Assembly: GCA_027627225.1 (NCBI GenBank)
Contig: JAPFQT010000153.1
Location: forward strand, 186,001 to 250,000
Length of the DNA stretch: 64,000 nucleotides
Source of the DNA: Congeria kusceri
Taxonomy: Eukaryota; Mollusca; Bivalvia; Myida; Dreissenidae
Direction: 5' to 3'
Shown in pieces: positions 60,801 through 64,000 of the stretch (within the stretch, counting starts at the first letter, position 1; each line of letters begins with the position of its first letter). Under the pieces are notes generated by a model that had not been told where the DNA came from, ran no database searches, and was given only the letters and a program-made list of their open reading frames with translations. The translations under genes were made by a program, and so were the position numbers.

Positions 60801-63797
60801 GAGCAACAACGATCCTTACCATAAACCGAGAGCAACAACGATCCTTACCATAAACCGAGAGCAACAACGATCCTTACCATGGACCGAGAGCAACAACGAT
60901 CCTTACCATGCACAGCATACCCATTGTCGTCAATTTCAGGACGTTGATGTAGTCCAGAGCGGCAATTATCACTTCCAGATACATCAGCAATGATCCGATG
61001 ATGATGACGTTATTCATGAATGGGCTGGACATCTTTATAGCCCTACATAAAATATTCATCCTGATTAAAGCCGTGTTTAACCCGTTTAAGATCCCAATGC
61101 GGTGTCTTGACAGTTGGGAAGCGGTACTGTGAATTATGTTGTGCTTTATGTTTCGCGTGGCTGTGCTGCGTACTTAATTTGGTCACTTGCCTAAAGACTA
61201 ACACTAACTTTATAAATAAGAGTTGCTCTGATTCTTATTGATTCAGTGTTTTATGGTGTAAGAAAATGAAAGCTTAAAATATGTACATTTTATATTTGTT
61301 GTAATGCTGATTGGATTAGTTCTCATTGTTTTGACAGTGACTACTAATAAACGGGCAATTTCTCAAAGCATATAACAAAATAAAACAATAATAAAATACA
61401 TTTTAGACCTCAATATAATATAATTGAACAAAAATGTGTATGTTTAATTACTCTATTGCAGTCTTGCGCAAACAAATGAAACGAGAACAAACATTTAACT
61501 CAATGCACGAGTATATTTTGAACCTGTTGTTCTTGAAGTAAATGTTGAAGAATAGAAATGCCAGAGAGAGGGCAATTCCAAGAATATCCATCACCATGAC
61601 TACTGTGAATGCAACCAGGCTGGCACCCAACGGCTCTACTTTGTATGTGAACATATCTTGTGGTGGCTTGCCGGTATCTGAAACGCCATTTTGCAGCTGG
61701 TGTTTAAAATCTGCTAAATTGCGAAAACTTTCTGGCCATTTAGAAATAATTCATATTCAGACAGAAAACAATTGGCACTCGCCTATCCAAAAATCGGATA
61801 ATTTTCTGAAGAGAACACAATTTAGGTTTCTTTCTGTAAGTTTCTTCTTGGCATTTTAGTTATATTCTAAATGAAAAATATGATGAGTAACCTTATAGCG
61901 TTGACATGCACATGCTATGTGTCATGTATGACTATTGTTGTACACATTTATAAAGTGTTTATACCTGGCCAGAGGGTCGCGGGATCTACAAGCCATGTGA
62001 CCCTGCCATCTAGGGCATCTAACTTTGCCACGTCAGTGTTGACCCCGTCTGCATGCAGAGTTATAGCAAGAGTATTCAGTAACATTGGCAACTATAAAAT
62101 AGTGAAGATTATAAAAGTAAAACTAGTTACAATATCAAAACTTCCAACAATAGTGTCAAATGTTAAAAAGTGATAATGACAATAAAAACAAAGATATCAA
62201 GTTAGTGTTAATTTTTTAACATATGGCAGTAAAATGAATAACAAAACAAAACACATGTCAATAATGCACTTAAATTTAGTGCCATGAAGCTAGTATAGTA
62301 GTTAACTTTAGACAGTAGGCATCTCAACGAGTCATATAGTATTACTATACTTTATATGCGGAAACGAACTTAACATTAAAATCTTTATAGAAACAGAAAA
62401 CAACCGGACGCACCGATGGATTTATGAATGTAAGACGTCCCTAGCCTTTTACCGTATTTATCAAATGAGACTGGACCCTGAAGGATAAAATGCCATGCAT
62501 ACAGTGAAGCTTATCATGAGATATAAAACATAATTCTGAACGCAGTCGAGAAAGTTTGTAAGTAATTTCCATCACATTTATAAATATTTAGTAAAAGACA
62601 ACTGACGCAGCCACTCATTTATTCCCAGGTAACCACTAAACCTGGAAGACAGGGACGAGTGTAAAAATAATCCCTACAGGCAAATATCTAGGAATGTTTA
62701 AAAAAAAAGACAAATATCGGGAAAAAATCAGGGAATTTACCTAAAAGTGAAACAAAACGTGCAAAAGTAAGGAAGAAAGTTAGTATCTTAGAATTAAGTA
62801 GACTATTTGGCAACCATATACTAAAAATATAATGTATGTGTATATTAAAAAGTAAATAGAAGCTCAAAAAGGCTAAAATATAACATTCACGGTCAAATAA
62901 TTATATACACAGTAACAACAATGCACCAATTGTGTCGGCAATATGACAACATATATAAGGGAAAATCGCATTTGGGTCAGGGGAAACTCAGTGAAATACC
63001 AGGGTATTTTGCGTCAGAATTTCACTGCCCACCCTGATTCCATTCGTTGGCAGTATAAAGGGTCTATGTCATCGAGAAGGACCGCAAAGGGTTAATTTCT
63101 TAAAAAATTCTGAAATTCAGACTTACATATAATAATAGTTAAAACAAGAGTGCATGCATTCTGAGATAAAAATCAATTTATAATATGGGTCTTGTTTGTT
63201 TGTCCCTTTTCATGTTTACTTTTTGACATCATGATTGTGAGTATTTTCTAAAACCATAGTTTACACTCTATTTCTTACCAAGCATGATAGTGCAGTTGGT
63301 AAAAGTGCTGTCCTTTTTGCGTCTGACTCCAAAGTTGTGAGTTCGATCCCTGGTTGGGGTTTTAATTTTTCTGATTTTTTTGCTAATTTGTTTTTATCAA
63401 ATATCTTATTCTGTCTTGTATTAATTTTTATTTATTTCATGCACAATGTCTTTATAAAGCCCATTTATATACTATAATATCATTTACAGTGTATTAGGAA
63501 TCCTTTTTTTTCGACGACATAGGCCCTTTAAGATGATGAAACGCCATGCAAGACCTAATGGCAAGTGTACTCATTTGTGAGCTGTTGTATTTTCTGTTTG
63601 CTGTTTGAACATTTTTATCATTGTGTGAATGCGTAACAGTAATACACCTGAGATGACATAAAACAAACTTACGGTTATTCCTTTAAAAGACACTTCGCTC
63701 ATTCCCGCCTGAATGGCAGTGAGAAATTCAGATGAATAGTTGTATTCGTTCAGGCTCAGTCCTCTTCGTTCCAGATGTTTGATGCTGTTGTTTAAAC
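54690..63797 (-). CDS. GABBR2: GABA-B receptor subunit 2-like, 3' part (10 exons joined; 5' end outside window)
   Basis: Joined exons, 5' to 3' on the minus strand: 63797-63673, 62091-61965, 61677-61524, 61042-60907, 60261-60154, 59225-59103, 58832-58500, 58079-57995, 56984-56887, 54863-54690. All junctions are AG/GT and all phases agree. After two leading bases that complete a codon from the missing upstream exon, the rest is exactly 487 codons including TGA. The protein is a class C GPCR: the end of a venus-flytrap ligand domain, seven membrane segments and a coiled coil. GABA-B receptors are obligate GB1/GB2 dimers coupled to Gi/o at synapses. Subunit 2 features here include KMSSPFMNN, FLAWETR, PALNDSKYIG and the coiled-coil tail. 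Codon 213 of the visible part is TAG. A small exon between 63673 and 62091 may be missing. Confidence 0.85.
54864..56886 (-). other. Intron 9 of the visible GABA-B-like gene
   Basis: Two-kilobase intron bounded by GCA/GTAAGT and CGCAG/GAA on the minus strand. It contains a MITE copy (56564-56834) and a solitary relic at about 55592-55630 that matches the left flank of the other MITE copy. No independent gene is recognised. Confidence 0.6.
56564..56834. mobile_element. MITE-like element with CTTAAAGGCC-type ends, copy 2
   Basis: Diverged copy of 50800-51087. Left end ATTAAAAGCCTAGATTAA, right end TTACACTTGGACTTTAAG. The interior shares TGTATTGGCACACTGCTGTG, CACAGTGTGGACACAGTGTG, CTTATCAGCTGA and CATTGCTCAGTCAGCTGAGA. 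It lies in an intron of the receptor gene. Confidence 0.75.
56887..56984 (-). CDS. GABBR2: GABA-B receptor 2-like exon: start of C-terminal coiled coil
   Basis: Acceptor GATTACAG/CTTTTG, donor GCGGCA/GTAAGT. The 98 bp start with two bases completing an Ala codon (G from the previous exon plus CT), then 32 codons. The peptide ends IEEVLEENKKLRMQIAA. Counting I as position a, V, L and I fall at d/a positions with one Asn at an a position, a pattern typical of the GB1-GB2 heterodimer coil. LRMQI resembles the LRMKI of vertebrate subunit 2. The coil allows paired surface delivery of the two subunits. Confidence 0.85.
57995..58079 (-). CDS. GABBR2: GABA-B receptor 2-like exon: cytoplasmic linker before the coil
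   Basis: Acceptor GGAATCAG/GTTGGA, donor CAAACG/GTAAAA. The 85 bp give 28 codons plus one base: VGRFVTANTTSR, then HADATMTMNAINLPSN. It starts in phase 0 after the VPK donor and ends in phase 1, exactly what the next exon requires. The first residue restores the family's FVPKV. The linker is polar and not conserved enough to recognise alone, and the polypyrimidine tract is weak, so the evidence is mainly phase and position. Confidence 0.7.
58080..58499 (-). other. Intron 7, with a possible read-through tail
   Basis: If the AAG/GTAATG donor at 58500 is not used, translation continues 17 codons to TAA at 58451-58449, adding VMDKCHHQFKYYKLNT. That would make a receptor with no coiled coil. The spliced version has phase-matched coil exons, so I take it as the main form. 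Confidence 0.6.
58500..58832 (-). CDS. GABBR2: GABA-B receptor 2-like exon: extracellular loop 2, TM5-TM7
   Basis: Acceptor TTTTTTCAG/ACGAGA, donor CCAAAG/GTAATG. The 333 bp make 111 codons, phase 0 at both ends. The start TRDSDVILSQSYSFCES holds the extracellular-loop-2 cysteine that class C receptors bond to TM3. TM5 is WIAVVHVYKGLLLAFGTFL, followed by AWETRQVTVPALNDSKYIG, the strongest subunit-2 match (FLAWETR and PALNDSKYIG). TM6 is ACIYNVVVVCVFGVPLTHVL and TM7 runs through LLFVMGACLIIFCTAVCQ to FVPK. Confidence 0.93.
58833..59102 (-). other. Intron 6
   Basis: Bounded by CCGCAG/GTACTT and a T-rich CAG acceptor on the minus strand. No other feature is visible. Confidence 0.8.
59103..59225 (-). 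CDS. GABBR2: GABA-B receptor 2-like exon: loop 2 end and TM4
   Basis: Acceptor TTTTTTCAG/ATTATC, donor ACCGCAG/GTACTT. The 123 bp make 41 codons, phase 0 at both ends. IIKDSHLFGLMCGMITVDLV followed by ILVPWTIVHPMQKYEV matches the IIKD...GGM...DL.IL..W..V.P block of GABA-B receptors across TM4. The donor precedes an unspliced frame that would read LIDKDKPKN, so the visible open frame runs past the true exon end. Confidence 0.93.
59226..60153 (-). other. Intron 5
   Basis: Donor AAG/GTCAGT, acceptor TTTTTTCAG on the minus strand. It holds a tRNA-like SINE remnant at 59713-59778. No exon is seen. Confidence 0.7.
59713..59778 (-). mobile_element. Degenerate tRNA-derived SINE head
   Basis: On the minus strand, TGACCTATCGGTTAGTG resembles a pol III A box. 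About 30 bases later GGTCCTAGCTTTGAAACCC resembles a decayed B box (GGTTCGAATCC type). Spacing and order fit a tRNA-like head. The body and tail are not recognisable. Confidence 0.4.
60154..60261 (-). CDS. GABBR2: GABA-B receptor 2-like exon: TM3 and loop 2, containing an in-frame TAG
   Basis: Acceptor ATTTTTCAG/GTAAGG, donor GAGAAAG/GTCAGT. The 108 bp make 36 codons, phase 0 at both ends. VRSWLMAVGFTVLFGALFSK then TYRGYVIFRNYH matches the TM3 block VRTW...GYT.AFGAMF.KTWRVHAIF. Codon 33 is TAG (60163-60165), followed by Lys-Arg-Lys, which fits the family's basic stretch before IIKD. The stop lies inside the exon by both alignment and splice phase. Possible explanations are assembly error, a null allele or pseudogenisation, RNA editing, or a weak alternative donor at TAT/GTGATC (60188-60183) that would skip 11 codons in frame. 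Confidence 0.85.
60262..60906 (-). other. Intron 4, half of it minisatellite
   Basis: Starts at the authentic donor ATG/GTAAGG and ends at CAG/GTAAGG. The first 318 bases on the minus strand are the 29-bp minisatellite (60589-60907). The remainder is unremarkable AT-rich sequence. Confidence 0.8.
60589..60907 (-). repeat. 29-bp minisatellite, 11 copies, each carrying a 5' splice-site copy
   Basis: Units start every 29 bp at 60589, 60618, 60647 and on to 60879. Nine are identical. The two at 60821 and 60850 read ATAAACC for ATGGACC on the plus strand. On the minus strand each unit contains ATG/GTAAGGATCGTTG, identical to the real exon-intron junction at 60907/60906. Eleven GTAAGG donors thus lie in a row, the real one first. 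The period is not a multiple of three, so use of a downstream donor would shift the frame. Confidence 0.95.
60907..61042 (-). CDS. GABBR2: GABA-B receptor 2-like exon: loop 1 and TM2
   Basis: Acceptor TTTATGTAG/GGCTAT, donor TGCATG/GTAAGG. The first G completes an Arg codon with AG from the previous exon. Then follow 45 codons. AIKMSSPFMNNVIIIGSLLM matches the KMSSP.MNN.II.GG block of subunit 2. TM2 continues YLEVIIAALDYI, and the exon ends MGMLCM with the TM3-proximal cysteine that class C receptors bond to extracellular loop 2. The donor is the first of a tandem series. Confidence 0.93.
61043..61523 (-). other. Intron 3
   Basis: Donor AACAG/GTTCAA, acceptor TATGTAG/G on the minus strand. 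No other feature is recognised. Confidence 0.7.
61524..61677 (-). CDS. GABBR2: GABA-B receptor 2-like exon: juxtamembrane linker and TM1
   Basis: Acceptor GCGTTTCAG/ATACCG, donor AACAACAG/GTTCAA. The 154 bp hold two bases completing an Asp codon, 50 codons, then two bases. TGKPPQDMFTYKVEPLG fits the PP.D linker between ligand domain and membrane. LVAFTVVMVMDILGIALSLA then FLFFNIYFKNN is TM1, ending in the FLFFNI signature of GABA-B receptors. Confidence 0.92.
61678..61964 (-). other. Intron 2
   Basis: Donor CCAG/GTATAA, acceptor TTTCAG on the minus strand. No other feature is recognised. Confidence 0.7.
61965..62091 (-). CDS. GABBR2: GABA-B receptor 2-like exon: end of extracellular domain (divergent)
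   Basis: Acceptor CTATTTTATAG/TTGCCA, donor TGGCCAG/GTATAA. The 127 bp give 42 codons plus one base. Only one frame is open throughout, and its phases fit both neighbours. The 3' half, ALDGRVTWLVDPATLWP, sits where the family has a LTW.....W.GG motif just before the membrane linker. The 5' half (LPMLLNTLAITLHADG) does not resemble the usual SG.V.F strand. Either the domain is divergent or a small exon lies upstream. Confidence 0.7.
62092..63672 (-). other. Intron 1 of the visible part
   Basis: Donor ATAACC/GTAAGT. It contains a tRNA-derived SINE (63278-63360) and otherwise AT-rich sequence. An additional small phase 0-0 exon encoding the missing strand of the ligand domain could be here. I searched by eye and did not find it. 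Confidence 0.55.
63278..63360 (+). mobile_element. tRNA-derived SINE head
   Basis: TAGTGCAGTTGG at 63288-63299 is a full match to the pol III A box, and GTTCGATCC at 63341-63349 to the B box. The 5' CCAA and the final TTGG can pair as a partial acceptor stem. The anticodon arm is not a proper stem, and a T-rich run follows instead of a terminator and CCA context. It is a SINE rather than a functional tRNA gene. Confidence 0.65.
63673..63797 (-). CDS. GABBR2: GABA-B receptor 2-like exon: ligand-domain segment
   Basis: Acceptor ATGATCACAG/GTTTAA, donor ATAACC/GTAAGT. The 125 bp hold two bases completing a codon, then 41 codons. LNNSIKHLERRGLSLNEYNY then SSEFLTAIQAGMSEVSFKGI matches the C-terminal lobe of the venus-flytrap domain, where GABA-B receptors have an L.DF.Y...I...M....F.GV.G pattern. 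It is the most upstream exon in the window. The gene continues to the right. Confidence 0.85.
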
Positions 63798-63882
63798 CTG
63801 TGATCATTGCAATATTGATGATACAGTGCATGTTTCAAAATTAATATTGATGTTATGTCACATGTTACACATTGTTCAAATT

Positions 63883-63973
63883 ATACACTGAATCATGCTA
63901 CACAGAGAATATTAAGTGAGTTGTGGATACACTGAATCATGCTACACAGAGAATATTAAGTGAGTTGTGGATA
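63883..63973. repeat. 44-bp tandem duplication
   Basis: ATACACTGAATCATGCTACA begins at 63883 and again at 63927, and both copies end AAGTGAGTTGTGG. The two copies are identical, so the event is recent. It lies in the next upstream intron of the receptor gene. Confidence 0.95.
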
Positions 63974-64000
63974 AAGATGAAGTTTATCATGCGATGCTTA

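Noticed and set aside
60546..60993. Repetitive plus-strand open frames (DREQQRSLPWTESN-type repeats)
   Set aside because: They are translations of the 29-bp minisatellite antisense to the receptor gene. All three frames stay open because the unit lacks stops on that strand.
63278..63360. Functional tRNA gene
   Set aside because: A and B boxes are good, but the anticodon stem and most of the acceptor stem do not pair. SINE head is the better call.

Overview
The window is eukaryotic, AT-rich DNA with spliced genes, LINE, MITE and SINE-type repeats and long satellite-like arrays. The repeat vocabulary (a TGAGGCG-ended MITE, AAAGGGCAATAACTC-type motifs, GGTCAAGGTCAAGG tracts, a mollusc-type LINE) and the receptor gene suggest a bivalve mollusc, possibly a heterodont such as Dreissena or Mya. 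The species call comes from recall and was not tested.

Bases 1-48250 hold almost no genes. A LINE remnant (1-310) and two small tandem repeats (162-bp and 173-bp units) precede one large repeat family. The family starts as a degenerate palindrome of about 13.7 kb (arms 1565-8835 and 9040-15235, loop 8836-9039), then continues as a head-to-tail array to about 48250. Measured between copies of one landmark (TCACAGACACGG), unit lengths run 5574, 4183, 2884, 3095, 2884, 3095, 2885, then an interrupted unit, then 3097 bp. The middle of the array is therefore a higher-order dimer of 5979 bp. The 2884-bp form is the 3095-bp form with exactly 211 bp removed. One unit carries a 996-bp foreign insertion (37096-38091) flanked by a 291-bp direct duplication that looks identical by eye.

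Bases 48251-53745 are intergenic. They contain a compound microsatellite, a 73-bp duplication, a 288-bp MITE with CTTAAAGGCC ends, a 5'-truncated and mutated LINE (minus strand), and a 240-bp MITE with about 36-bp inverted ends and a TAT duplication.

Bases 54690-63797 (minus strand) hold the 3' part of a class C GPCR, a GABA-B receptor subunit 2-like gene. I could join ten exons with consistent splice phases. They encode the end of the extracellular domain, seven membrane segments and a C-terminal coiled coil, 487 codons including the final stop. The 5' end lies beyond the right edge. Two oddities stand out. An in-frame TAG interrupts intracellular loop 2. The intron before that exon begins with eleven 29-bp repeats, each carrying a copy of the 5' splice site. 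Introns also hold a second MITE copy and two tRNA-like SINE remnants.
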